Source: Xiheimicrobium sp052034585
GTDB lineage: Bacteria > Myxococcota > Myxococcia > Myxococcales > Myxococcaceae
Direction: 5' to 3'
NCBI GenBank assembly: GCA_052034585.1
Contig: JBPOIJ010000017.1
Span: forward strand, 62,001-126,000
DNA length: 64,000 nucleotides
The notes under the pieces are model-generated. The model was given only the letters and a program-made list of their open reading frames with translations. It did not search any database and was not told where the DNA came from. Below, in pieces: positions 17,196-25,490 of the stretch (position 1 is its first letter; every line of letters begins with the position of its first letter). The position numbers and the translations under genes were made by a program.

Positions 17196-19160
17196 TCACC
17201 GAGACTCGAGGGCGGCGAGGGCCTTCACCAGCGCCTCGTACGCGAGCGGGTCGGTCTCGCGATCACGCGCCGTCGCGAGGGGCCCCAGGTGCTCGCGCCC
17301 GCCCCCGATGGCCAGCGCCTGCGCGGCGGCCACCCGAACGTCCCAACGCGTGTCCGACAGTGAACGAACCGCGGCCGCCAGCACCGCTGCACTCGAGGCG
17401 CCTTCGGCGAGCACCTGCTTCACCACCTCGCCGTCGGGGTGACCCGCGACCCTCGCCAGCGTCGCCTCGTCGGCGCCTCCCAACACCATCAGCGCTTGCA
17501 CCGCCGCGAGCACGACCGCCGGATCTGGGTGCGAAGTGAGCTCGACCAGCCGAGGAGCCGCCCATGACGCACCGCCCTCCATCGCCGCCGTCGCCGACAA
17601 GGACAAGACCGACGGCTCTCGATCGCCGAGCAGCCGCTCGAGCAGCGCCCTGCCCTTCGAAGGCCCGAGCCCCGCGATGCCTCGCGCCACTCCGCGGCGA
17701 ACGCGCGGCGACTCGTCGACGACGGCCATGCTCGCGAGCGCCGCTGCCTCCGCGGGCGCCACCATCACCACCTGCGCGGCCGCCGCCCGAACCGCCTCGC
17801 TCGCGTCATGGAGCGCCCGCCGGAGCACCGGCACTGCGTCGACACCGGCGACGTTCGCCCACGCGCGCACGAGGTGCGGCTCGAGCGCTCCGTTCACCAA
17901 CCCGGCGAGCGCGCCTCGAACCTCGGCGGGGAACGTCTCGGCCAAGGTGATGAGGGCGCGGCTCGCGGCCGAGGCCAAGCCGTCGGCTCCGAGGGCCTCG
18001 AGCAGCGGCGCGATGGCGGCGCTCGAGTGGCTCCGGCCGAGCGCCCGAACGGCGACCTCGGCCAGCTCGGCCTCACCGGCGTCGAGGAGCCGGGTCAGCG
18101 CGGGGACGAAGCGCGGGTTGGCGTTCTCCACCACGGCCTCGGCGGCGACCGACCGCGCCTCACGCGACATCTGGAGGAGCGCCGGAGCCTCACCTTCCAT
18201 CAGCGCCACCAGCCCCGGCGTGCTCAAGGAGAGGAGCACGGAGAGCGCGAGCTCGGCCACCTCGGCACCGTCGGCGGCCTCGGCGACCTTCACCGCGAGC
18301 TCGGCGACGTGACCGGCGCGAACGACGTGCAACGCCCCGACGCGCCGCTCGACGTCTTCGGAGGACAGACACTTCGACAACCAGGCGACCGAGTCGTCGA
18401 CGCCCGCGACGGCGACCGCGAGCTCCGCTTCGACCTCCGCCGCCAGGGGGCGTGAGCTGCCGCCGAGCGCGAGCAGGGCCGCGTCGCGAGTGGCCTTCGA
18501 GCGGAGCGCCTGCACCACCATCACCCACGCCGAGCGATGGCGCACCCGCCCGAGCAAGCGCCAGGCGCTCCGGCGGGTGAGCGGGTTGGCGATGAGCGGC
18601 ACCAGCCTGGGCAGCGCTGGCGGCGCATCGAGCGAGGTGAGGGCCTCGAGCGCGCTCACCTGGAGCAGCGGATCGGGCTCGGCGAGCAAGGCCTCGAGGG
18701 CGCCGCGGGCATTGGCCCCACCACACTTGCCGAGCGCCTCGGCCACCGACACGCGCACGTTGGGGTCGAGATCGTGCAGCGCGGCGATCAACGCTGGCGC
18801 CGCCTGCGGCCGAGCGAGCTCACCCAAGATGTCGGCGGCGAACTTCCGCTGATCGGGGTCGTCGTGACGGAGCAGCCGGGCGAGCGGCTCGACCGCGAGC
18901 ACCCCCAGGTGCGCGAGCGCGGTGGCGGCGGCGTTGCGAGCCCCTGGGTGGCCACGCCGGGAGAGGACGTCGAGGAGCGCCTGCACCAACTGCTCCGAGC
19001 CCGCCGTGCTCGCGAGCTTCTCGGCCGCCAGCCGACGCACCCGCCAGCTCTCGTCGAAGAGGGCGTCGATGAGCGAGTTGGTGTCGGTGGGCGCGAGCTC
19101 GGAGACCGTGCGGTAGCGGGCCTCGGAGGCCGGGTCGAAGTCCATCCACGAGGTGTTCAT
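17196..19160 (-). CDS. HEAT-repeat scaffold protein of the chemosensory operon
   Basis: A 654-residue protein built almost wholly of HEAT-like helical repeats of about 31 residues, for example SWRVRRLAAEKLAS, DPDQRKFAADILGELA, DPNVRVSVAEALGKCG and RWDVRVAAAQALAIGG. Such solenoids bind other proteins. It has no signal or membrane segment. It overlaps the upstream cheW by 4 bases (ATGA) and precedes cheR by 4 bases, so it is an integral part of this signalling cluster. Myxobacterial chemosensory systems with HEAT-like partners are known, but the exact role here is inferred. Confidence 0.85.
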   Translation of the reverse strand: MNTSWMDFDPASEARYRTVSELAPTDTNSLIDALFDESWRVRRLAAEKLASTAGSEQLVQALLDVLSRRGHPGARNAAATALAHLGVLAVEPLARLLRHDDPDQRKFAADILGELARPQAAPALIAALHDLDPNVRVSVAEALGKCGGANARGALEALLAEPDPLLQVSALEALTSLDAPPALPRLVPLIANPLTRRSAWRLLGRVRHRSAWVMVVQALRSKATRDAALLALGGSSRPLAAEVEAELAVAVAGVDDSVAWLSKCLSSEDVERRVGALHVVRAGHVAELAVKVAEAADGAEVAELALSVLLSLSTPGLVALMEGEAPALLQMSREARSVAAEAVVENANPRFVPALTRLLDAGEAELAEVAVRALGRSHSSAAIAPLLEALGADGLASAASRALITLAETFPAEVRGALAGLVNGALEPHLVRAWANVAGVDAVPVLRRALHDASEAVRAAAAQVVMVAPAEAAALASMAVVDESPRVRRGVARGIAGLGPSKGRALLERLLGDREPSVLSLSATAAMEGGASWAAPRLVELTSHPDPAVVLAAVQALMVLGGADEATLARVAGHPDGEVVKQVLAEGASSAAVLAAAVRSLSDTRWDVRVAAAQALAIGGGREHLGPLATARDRETDPLAYEALVKALAALESR

Positions 19161-19609
19161 GCGTCGTCTCCGACCAACGAGAGGACGTCGAGCAACAGCT
19201 TGAGCTGCCCAGGCTCGCCCACCACGCCCAGCACGTGTGGACTGCGCCCCGGCGTGGCGGTCAGCGGCGCCGGCTTCAGCTCAGCCACCGGCACTCGGAG
19301 CACCCGCGTCACCCCATCGACGAGGAAGCCCACCCGTCGGCGACCGAGCTTGCAGACGATCATTCGCTGCCGGCGCCTGATGCGTTCGTCTGGGGTGGTG
19401 ACGCTCTTGGACTGCACTCCGAGCCGCTTTCGCACGTCGACGACGGGCACCACCTCTCCGCGCAACTTCACCACGCCCTCGAGGAAGCTCGGCGCACGCG
19501 GCACCGGCGTCGGCGTCTGGGCGGGGAGGATCTCCTCGACCCGGCGCAGATCGACCACGTACGACTCGGCGCCGACCTCGAGCACACAGAGCTGCACGTC
19601 GTCGCTCAT
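19157..19609 (-). CDS. cheW: CheW-like coupling protein (second copy)
   Basis: A 150-residue single CheW domain: VCVLEVGAESYVVDLRRVEEIL at the start, VPRAPSFLEGVVKLRGEVVPVVDVRKRLG in the centre, and VGFLVDGVTRVLRV later. CheW links receptors to the kinase CheA. It overlaps the first cheW by 4 bases and the HEAT-repeat gene by 4 bases. The two CheW proteins differ clearly in sequence and may join the kinase to different partners. Confidence 0.92.
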   Translation of the reverse strand: MSDDVQLCVLEVGAESYVVDLRRVEEILPAQTPTPVPRAPSFLEGVVKLRGEVVPVVDVRKRLGVQSKSVTTPDERIRRRQRMIVCKLGRRRVGFLVDGVTRVLRVPVAELKPAPLTATPGRSPHVLGVVGEPGQLKLLLDVLSLVGDDA

Positions 19610-20160
19610 TCGAGGGCCTGCTCCACGTCGAGGAGGATGAAGAGCTCTCCGTCGCGCCGGCCGATGCCCGCGACCGCGCGCCCTTCGGAGCCGAGGGACG
19701 GCGCGGGCTCGAGCTTCGACAGCGGCAGCCGCACCACCCCGCGGACCCGATCGACGAGGATCCCCGCGTCACCCTCGGCGTCCTTGAGGAGCACGATGCG
19801 GTTCTCGCGCGCCACGTCGGAGGGGCCGGTCACCCGCCTCGGCGCGTCTTCCAGGTGCAGCCGCTGCTTCAGGTCGTAGACGGGCAACATCTCGCCGCGC
19901 ACGTTCATCACCCCGAGCACGTGATCGGCCACCCGCGGCACCGCGGTGATCGGCGGCACCTTGAGGATCTCGCGCACCGCGCCGATCGGCACCGCGTAGG
20001 TCTCGCGCTCGAGCTCGAAGGCGAGGAACTCCTCGGGGAGCTCGTCGATCGCTTCCGCGGCGTCGGAGATCTCCGGGGCGAGCTCGAGCCAGGCGCCCAC
20101 GTCTTCGTCCGGCGAGTAGAAGAAGCGCTCGAGCAACGCCTGGAAGCGGGTGGAGGCCAT
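19606..20160 (-). CDS. cheW: CheW-like coupling protein with N-terminal extension
   Basis: A 184-residue protein. Residues 1-45 form an acidic helical extension (FQALLERFFYSPDEDVGAWLEL). A CheW domain follows: FLAFELERETYAVPIGAVREIL, VPRVADHVLGVMNVRGEMLPVYDLKQRL, and DAGILVDRVRGVVRL. It starts 9 bases after cheA and overlaps the next cheW by 4 bases. The extension is not usual for CheW and could bind the HEAT-repeat protein or another partner. Confidence 0.92.
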   Translation of the reverse strand: MASTRFQALLERFFYSPDEDVGAWLELAPEISDAAEAIDELPEEFLAFELERETYAVPIGAVREILKVPPITAVPRVADHVLGVMNVRGEMLPVYDLKQRLHLEDAPRRVTGPSDVARENRIVLLKDAEGDAGILVDRVRGVVRLPLSKLEPAPSLGSEGRAVAGIGRRDGELFILLDVEQALE

Positions 20161-20169
20161 GGCCAGCGC

Positions 20170-22290
20170 TCAGCCTACCGCCGCCACGGGCCGCTTGAAC
20201 TCTTCGACGAGCGCGCCGATGTCGAGCACCAGCACCGCGCGTCGATCGCCCAGCTCGGTCGCTCCGGCGATGCCCTGCACCGAGCGGAGCCTCCCACCGA
20301 GCGGCTTGGTGACGATGTCTTCCTGACCGAGCAGCGCGTCGACCGCCAAGCCGAACCGTTCCTGGGCGTAGCCGATCACCACCACGAAGTGCCGATCGAC
20401 GGTCGCCTCCCGCAGGCCGAAGAGCCGGGACAGCCGCACGAAGGGCAGGGTCTGCCCGCGGAGATCGACGACCTCCCGCCGCTCGATGGTGCGCAGCTCG
20501 CTCGGCTTCACCGAGATGATCTCGGTCACCGAGTTGAGCGGCACTGCGAAGGTCTGCTCTCCGACCGCGACGATCAGCGCGCGAATGATCGCGAGGGTGA
20601 GCGGGAGCGTGAGCACGAAGCGGGTGCCGAAGCCGCGGCGGCTGTCGATGTCGATGAGGCCAGACAGGCGCGCGAGGTTGGTCTTCACCACGTCGAGGCC
20701 CACTCCGCGGCCCGACAGCTCACTGACGTCGCTTCGGGTGGAGAAGCCCGGCATGAAGACGAGGTTGAGCAGGTCGCGGCGCTCGAGCTCCTCGGTCGCC
20801 TCGCGCGTCACCAGCCCTCGCTCGATGGCCACCTGGCGAATGCGCGTCTCGTCCATGCCCGCGCCGTCGTCGCCCACCTCGATCTGCACCTGATTGCCGA
20901 GCTGCTGCGCCTTGAGCCGAATGGTGCCGCGCGCGTCTTTCCCCTGCGAGATGCGCCGCTCGGGTTCCTCGACGCCGTGATCGAGCGCGTTGCGCAACAG
21001 GTGCATGAGCGGGTCGGACAGCTCCTCGACGATCAGCTTGTCGAGCTCGACGTCGCCGCCAGACACCTCGAAGAGCACGTCCTTGCCGCTCTGCCGAACG
21101 AGCCGGCGCATCAGGCGGGCGAGCTTGTCGAAGACCTGCCCGAGCGGCACCATGCGCACGTCGAGCACGCCTTGTTGGAGCGCGTCGAGCTTCCGCTCGA
21201 GCGAGCGCGCTTCCTTGAGCAGCTCCTGCGACCAGAGCTTGGGCAACGGCTGCGAGCCGCTCTGGCCAGCGACCTCGGCGAGGCGGTGAATGTTCGCCCG
21301 CACGGTGAGGAGCTCGCCGATGGTGTTCATCAGCGAGTCGAGGCGGGCGATGTCGACCCGCACCGTCTGGGCGAGCGAGCGCAGTGAGGGCTCGGCGCCC
21401 TGCATGAGACCTGAGGGGCTGGGGCTGTTGGTACCGCCGTAGCCCTGCAGCTCGGGCGAGGAGATCTCCTGGCCGAAGAGCGGTCGCGGTGAGCTCCGCG
21501 AAGGCATCGGCGTCGGCTCCGGAGCGCTGCTGCGCACCTCGGTGACGGGCTTCTGGGTGAGCGGCGCCACGGTGGCGATGCCCCGCACCACGTGATCGAT
21601 CTCTTCCTTCGGGCGTGAGCTGCCGAAGATCAGATCGAAGGCGATCGACGACTCGTCACCTGGCTGCGAGGACGGCAACGTGCTGATCACCTCACCGAGC
21701 GGCTTCAAGGTGCCGTTGAGGTTGGCGAGCCGCTGATCGAAGTCGTCGAGGCTGAAGACCGCGCGCACCTTCCAGAGCGAGACGCCCTTGCGCACGTTCT
21801 CGCGCAACCGGTGCTCCTCGTATTCGGTGAAGACGTTGCGAATGGCCGGGTCGACGCCCACCTCGTCGAGCACGTCTGCGGCGCCGACCGCCCCACCGCT
21901 CGCGAGGCGGGCGAAGCTCTCGGACAACCCCGCCGCGCGGCGTTCGGTGTCGTCGGAGGGCGGGTCGCCCGCGGCTTCCCGCAGCATGAGCGTCAACACG
22001 TCGACGCCCTCGAGCAGGGAGTCGATGAGCGAGTCGGTGGCCGGCACCTTCCCCAACCGGAGCGCGTCGAGCACGTCTTCGAGGTGATGCGCGAGCGACG
22101 AGATGCGTTCCTGCCCGAACATCGCCGAGAGGCCCTTGAGCGAGTGGGCGGCCCGGAAGATGGCGTTGAGGAGATCGGGCTCGGGTTCCTTCCCGCGCTG
22201 GGCGTCGAGCACCGCCACGTCGTGCGCGAGCGTCTCGAGCACCTCGTTGGCTTCGGCCACGAACTCGCTCATCGCGCGCGGTTGAGACAT
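20170..22290 (-). CDS. cheA: Chemotaxis histidine kinase CheA
   Basis: A 706-residue CheA with all main domains. The HPt domain has phospho-acceptor His49 in AAHSLKGLSAMFG. A P2-like region spans about 170-235. A Pro/Ser-rich linker (about 250-300) precedes the dimerisation helices (about 310-400). The ATPase has N-box LLRNALDHG (Asn434), DDGAGMD (474-480) and GRGVGLDVV, and the C-terminal CheW-like regulatory domain starts near 565. It should phosphorylate the CheY coded 6 bases upstream. No CheB and no receptor are coded nearby. Confidence 0.96.
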   Translation of the reverse strand: MSQPRAMSEFVAEANEVLETLAHDVAVLDAQRGKEPEPDLLNAIFRAAHSLKGLSAMFGQERISSLAHHLEDVLDALRLGKVPATDSLIDSLLEGVDVLTLMLREAAGDPPSDDTERRAAGLSESFARLASGGAVGAADVLDEVGVDPAIRNVFTEYEEHRLRENVRKGVSLWKVRAVFSLDDFDQRLANLNGTLKPLGEVISTLPSSQPGDESSIAFDLIFGSSRPKEEIDHVVRGIATVAPLTQKPVTEVRSSAPEPTPMPSRSSPRPLFGQEISSPELQGYGGTNSPSPSGLMQGAEPSLRSLAQTVRVDIARLDSLMNTIGELLTVRANIHRLAEVAGQSGSQPLPKLWSQELLKEARSLERKLDALQQGVLDVRMVPLGQVFDKLARLMRRLVRQSGKDVLFEVSGGDVELDKLIVEELSDPLMHLLRNALDHGVEEPERRISQGKDARGTIRLKAQQLGNQVQIEVGDDGAGMDETRIRQVAIERGLVTREATEELERRDLLNLVFMPGFSTRSDVSELSGRGVGLDVVKTNLARLSGLIDIDSRRGFGTRFVLTLPLTLAIIRALIVAVGEQTFAVPLNSVTEIISVKPSELRTIERREVVDLRGQTLPFVRLSRLFGLREATVDRHFVVVIGYAQERFGLAVDALLGQEDIVTKPLGGRLRSVQGIAGATELGDRRAVLVLDIGALVEEFKRPVAAVG

Positions 22291-22296
22291 GCGTCG

Positions 22297-22671
22297 TCAG
22301 AGCTTGAGGTAGCGGCGCACCAACGCGGTGAGGAGCTCGGACTGGAAGGGCTTGACCAGGTACTCGCTCGCGCCGAGCTGGAGCCCTCGCGCACGATCCT
22401 GATCGCGGCCTTCGGTCGTCACCACGAAGAGCGGCGTGTCGCGATAGTGCGGGTTCTTCTTCACGAAGTTGATGAGCTCGAGCCCGTTGATGTCGGGCAT
22501 GTTGATGTCGGTGATGATCAAGGCGAAGCGGTGACGCGGGAGCACCTTGAGCGCCTCGAAGCCGCTCATCGCGGTGAAGACCTCGACCCCATCGAGCCCC
22601 TCGACGGCCGCAGCCAAGAGCTCTCGCGTCGCACGGGAGTCTTCGACGATGAGCACTTTCCGGCTGTCCAC
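22297..22671 (-). CDS. cheY: CheY-like single-domain response regulator
   Basis: A 124-residue receiver domain with the acidic pocket (VEDS near residue 10), phospho-acceptor Asp55 in ITDINMP, Thr85-Thr86 in VVTTEG and Lys107 in YLVKPF. The GTG at 22671 gives the standard receiver start (RKVLIVEDS); the frame extends 19 codons further upstream, so a longer form is possible. It has no output domain. It is the first gene of the chemosensory block, 81 bases after the standalone M17-like domain gene. Confidence 0.92.
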   Translation of the reverse strand: MDSRKVLIVEDSRATRELLAAAVEGLDGVEVFTAMSGFEALKVLPRHRFALIITDINMPDINGLELINFVKKNPHYRDTPLFVVTTEGRDQDRARGLQLGASEYLVKPFQSELLTALVRRYLKL

Positions 22672-22752
22672 GGGAACGTCGACGCTAGCCCAAAACCCGG
22701 GTGTGCAGCGACCGGTGAATGTCACCAATCGGCCACGCGCTCGCGCCCGCGC

Positions 22753-23259
22753 CTACCCGGGCCGAACGGGGATCGCGTCGCTCGAGCGGGTGCGCACCTC
22801 GATGGAGGGATCTCCGAGCACCACGACGCGCCCGTGCGGCCAGCGCGCCACGAAGGTGCGGGTGATCACCGCTCCGATCGCGACCCCGTCGAGCTGCGGC
22901 AACGGCGGAATGCAGAGCCCGACGTGCTCGGCGCCGGCCTTCTCGAGCATGCCGACGCAACCAGAGAGCGCGTGCTCGAGGCCCAAGGTGGTGACCGAGG
23001 CGGCCGCGCCGAGGCCGAGCGCGAAGATCTTCGGAAAGGGGACGCGGCCCTCGGCCGGCAGCAGGAGCCGGTCTCCCGGCGTGCCGGCGAAGAAGCCCGA
23101 GTCGAGCGCACGAGAGAGCGCTCCGCAGAGCCGCCAGTCGAGGTAGCCGGTGCCTGCCGGCAGCGGCCGTTGATCGCCGGGCATCAGGCACACCACCGCG
23201 TCGAGATCGTCGAGGGTGTCGATGACGTGGAGCGACGGCTCCTTGACGAGCGAGGGCAT
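22753..23259 (-). CDS. Standalone protein resembling the N-terminal domain of M17 leucyl aminopeptidases
   Basis: A 168-residue protein. The segment from ALSRALDSGFFAGTPGDRLLLPAEG to FPKIFALGLGAAA resembles the macro-domain-like N-terminal domain of M17 peptidases. The catalytic C-terminal domain with its metal ligands is absent, so it cannot be a peptidase. Some macro-fold domains bind ADP-ribose or nucleotides, but the ligand here is unknown. It starts 3 bases after the nusB stop, so the two are surely co-translated. The family assignment rests on limited motifs. Confidence 0.6.
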   Translation of the reverse strand: MPSLVKEPSLHVIDTLDDLDAVVCLMPGDQRPLPAGTGYLDWRLCGALSRALDSGFFAGTPGDRLLLPAEGRVPFPKIFALGLGAAASVTTLGLEHALSGCVGMLEKAGAEHVGLCIPPLPQLDGVAIGAVITRTFVARWPHGRVVVLGDPSIEVRTRSSDAIPVRPG

Positions 23260-23262
23260 GCG

Positions 23263-23688
23263 TCAGGCCTTGTTCACCGCGATCGCGATGCGATCGAGCA
23301 CGCCGTTGATGAAGGCCGCCGAGTCTTCGGTGCCGAAGGTCTTCGCGAGCTCCACCGCTTCGTTGATCGTCACCTTGCGGGGAATGTCGGGGCGGTGCTG
23401 AAGCTCGAAGACGCCGAGGCGCAGCACGTTGCGATCGACCCGCTGCATTCGATCGATGCGCCAGTTCTGGGAGTGCTGCTCGATCAGCTCGTCGAGCGCG
23501 GCCTGGTACTCGCGCACTCCGTTCACCAACTCCGTCGCGAAGGTGTGCGCGGCCTGATCGCGAGGGCCTTGATCGTCGGAGGCGGCCCAGGCGGCTTCGA
23601 CGGCCTCGTTCGGGGTCGCCTTGTCGTTCTGATCGAGCTGGTAGAGGGCTTGGAGCGCGCGCTCCCGCCCGGTGTGGCGGCTGCCCAT
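23263..23688 (-). CDS. nusB: Transcription antitermination factor NusB
   Basis: NusB binds boxA RNA together with S10 (NusE) and supports antitermination of rRNA operons. The 141-residue all-helical protein begins SRHTGRERALQALYQLD, with the middle block IEQHSQNWRIDRMQRVDRNVLRLGVFEL and the C-terminal INEAVELAKTFGTEDSAAFINGVLD, all typical. The gap to the upstream ribH is 4 bases. The ribH-nusB order is common in proteobacteria. Confidence 0.95.
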   Translation of the reverse strand: MGSRHTGRERALQALYQLDQNDKATPNEAVEAAWAASDDQGPRDQAAHTFATELVNGVREYQAALDELIEQHSQNWRIDRMQRVDRNVLRLGVFELQHRPDIPRKVTINEAVELAKTFGTEDSAAFINGVLDRIAIAVNKA

Positions 23689-23692
23689 CGGC

Positions 23693-24163
23693 TTACTTCG
23701 CTCCCATGCGGGCGTAGAGGTTCACCATCTCGATGCAGGCGACCGCGGCCTCGGCGCCCTTGTTGCCCGCCTTCACTCCCGCGCGATCGACGGCCTGCTC
23801 GAGCGAGTCGGTGGTGAGCACCCCGAAGGTGACCGCGGCCTCCGAGTGGAGCGACGCCTGCCCGATGCCCTTGGTGACCTCCGAGGCGACGTACTCGAAG
23901 TGGGGCGTGCCGCCGCGAATGACGCAGCCGAGCGCGATGACGCCCGCGTACTGCTTCGAGTCCGCCACGCGGCGGACCAACGCGGCGAGCTCCCAGGTGC
24001 CCGGGCAGCGATAGAGATCGATGTCGCCATCGGCCACCCCGTGACGCGTCAGCGAATCGAGGGCGCCTTGGAGCAGCTGCTCGGTGATGAAGCCGTTGAA
24101 CCGGCTCACGCAGACGGCGAACTTGCCTTTGGGCGAGACGAGAGAGCCTTCGAAGGTGCGCAT
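23693..24163 (-). CDS. ribH: 6,7-dimethyl-8-ribityllumazine synthase
   Basis: RibH joins the ribityl-pyrimidine with dihydroxybutanone phosphate, the step before riboflavin. The 156-residue protein shows FAVCVSRFNGFITEQLL, the PGTWELA loop, ALGCVIRGGTPHFEYV and FGVLTTDSLEQAVDRAG. The GGTPHF segment holds the catalytic His. The length is normal. It is followed by nusB at 4 bases. The upstream ribBA is separated from it by an unrelated hydrolase gene. Confidence 0.96.
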   Translation of the reverse strand: MRTFEGSLVSPKGKFAVCVSRFNGFITEQLLQGALDSLTRHGVADGDIDLYRCPGTWELAALVRRVADSKQYAGVIALGCVIRGGTPHFEYVASEVTKGIGQASLHSEAAVTFGVLTTDSLEQAVDRAGVKAGNKGAEAAVACIEMVNLYARMGAK

Positions 24164-24211
24164 GGCTCGGCCACCCTAGCAGGTGCCGCAACGCAGGCAC
24201 GAGAACAGACC

Positions 24212-25378
24212 TCAGGCGGCCACACCGCTCGGCGCGAACGTCGGTCGCAGCGTCGGCGAGGGGCCCAGGCCGGTGAGCGGCCGGCCCTTCAAGTGGTGAT
24301 CGAAGAAGCCGACGGTGAGCGCGCGAAGCGTTCGAGCCATCGCGGCACGATCGATCGGCCCCAAGGCCCTCGCCATCGAGGCGCGGTTGTTCATGTCGGT
24401 GAAGTTGAGGTGCGCGGCGCCGACGACACAGACGCCGCAGCTGCCCTTCGGCCCGGCCTGCGCGAGCGCGTCGTTCATGCCCTCGTTCACCACCGTCGTC
24501 GCGCCCACCGTCGTCGCGTCGGCGTAGACGAAGCAGAAGGGTGCCGCGAGCGCGTAGGGCACGTTCTCGACGGGAAGCTGAGCCCCGTCGAAGTTGATTC
24601 CCGCACGCACTCGCGCCTCGCTCATCGCGAGCAGACCCGAGACCATTCCGCCGAGCGAGTGACCGAAGACCCCCACCGCGCCCGGGTCGAGGAGGCCAGC
24701 GAGGGGACGAACGTCGAGGGTCGCGAGGGCGCCGATGACGGCGCGGGTGTCGTCGGCCCAGCGCCCCATCACCTCCGGGAGCGGCGCGTAGCCAGGCAGC
24801 GCCGCGAGGGCGGTCATCGCGTCTCGCAGCTCGCTCGGCGCTCGGGCGCGCCGACAACGCTCGATCAGCGGCGCGGCCTCACGAACGCTACCTTCGAGGT
24901 CCTTCAGGCCAGCCTCGACCGCTCGCCAGGCCGGGAGGTCGCGGCGCCAACGAACGAGCGTGCCGTCGGCGTGCTGCACGACGAGCGACTCCGAGGGGTG
25001 GCCGACGCTCAGCGCGACGTAGCCATGGCTCGCCAGCTCTTGCAGGAGCGACGCGCTCTGCTTCTGGAACGAGCCGAGGCCATGGTTGAAGACGACGACC
25101 GGGTAGCGCCCCGGAGCAGGGGCCGCGTCACGCACCGCGAACGACTCACCCGGCCGGAGCAGGAGCCGCGGCACCTTCGTCAGCTCCGAGAGCGCGTCAC
25201 GCAGCGGCTCGTCCAGGGCTGGCTCGCGTGGGGCGCTCGTCGGCGAGGCCGGGTAGTAGGCGATGACGGGCACGAGGCGCGGGTGCTCTCCATCGCGGCG
25301 CACGTCGAACGAGCAGATGCCGATCGCCGACGCTCCCGACGGGCCGGGGATCTCGACCTTCCTTCCGAAGAGCCCCAT
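24212..25378 (-). CDS. PAF-acetylhydrolase/dienelactone-hydrolase-like alpha/beta hydrolase
   Basis: A 388-residue alpha/beta-hydrolase. VVVFNHGLGS carries the oxyanion Gly, and VGVFGHSLGGMVSG holds the nucleophile Ser, with a late AAHLNFTDM segment for the catalytic His. The overall arrangement, including the YPA strand near the start, resembles PAF-acetylhydrolase isoform II relatives, which hydrolyse short acyl esters. The ATG at 25378 has GGAGG 5 bases upstream. No signal peptide is seen. It lies between ribBA and ribH, which normally adjoin each other. The substrate is unknown. Confidence 0.75.
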   Translation of the reverse strand: MGLFGRKVEIPGPSGASAIGICSFDVRRDGEHPRLVPVIAYYPASPTSAPREPALDEPLRDALSELTKVPRLLLRPGESFAVRDAAPAPGRYPVVVFNHGLGSFQKQSASLLQELASHGYVALSVGHPSESLVVQHADGTLVRWRRDLPAWRAVEAGLKDLEGSVREAAPLIERCRRARAPSELRDAMTALAALPGYAPLPEVMGRWADDTRAVIGALATLDVRPLAGLLDPGAVGVFGHSLGGMVSGLLAMSEARVRAGINFDGAQLPVENVPYALAAPFCFVYADATTVGATTVVNEGMNDALAQAGPKGSCGVCVVGAAHLNFTDMNNRASMARALGPIDRAAMARTLRALTVGFFDHHLKGRPLTGLGPSPTLRPTFAPSGVAA

Positions 25379-25490
25379 CACGACCTCCGCGAACACGGTA
25401 ACGCGCGGAGGTCGCCAGTCGAGGCAGCGCGTGCACTGGCGGCGCGCGACGATGAGGGCGGCTGATGGCCGAAATGACGACGAGGCGCGC

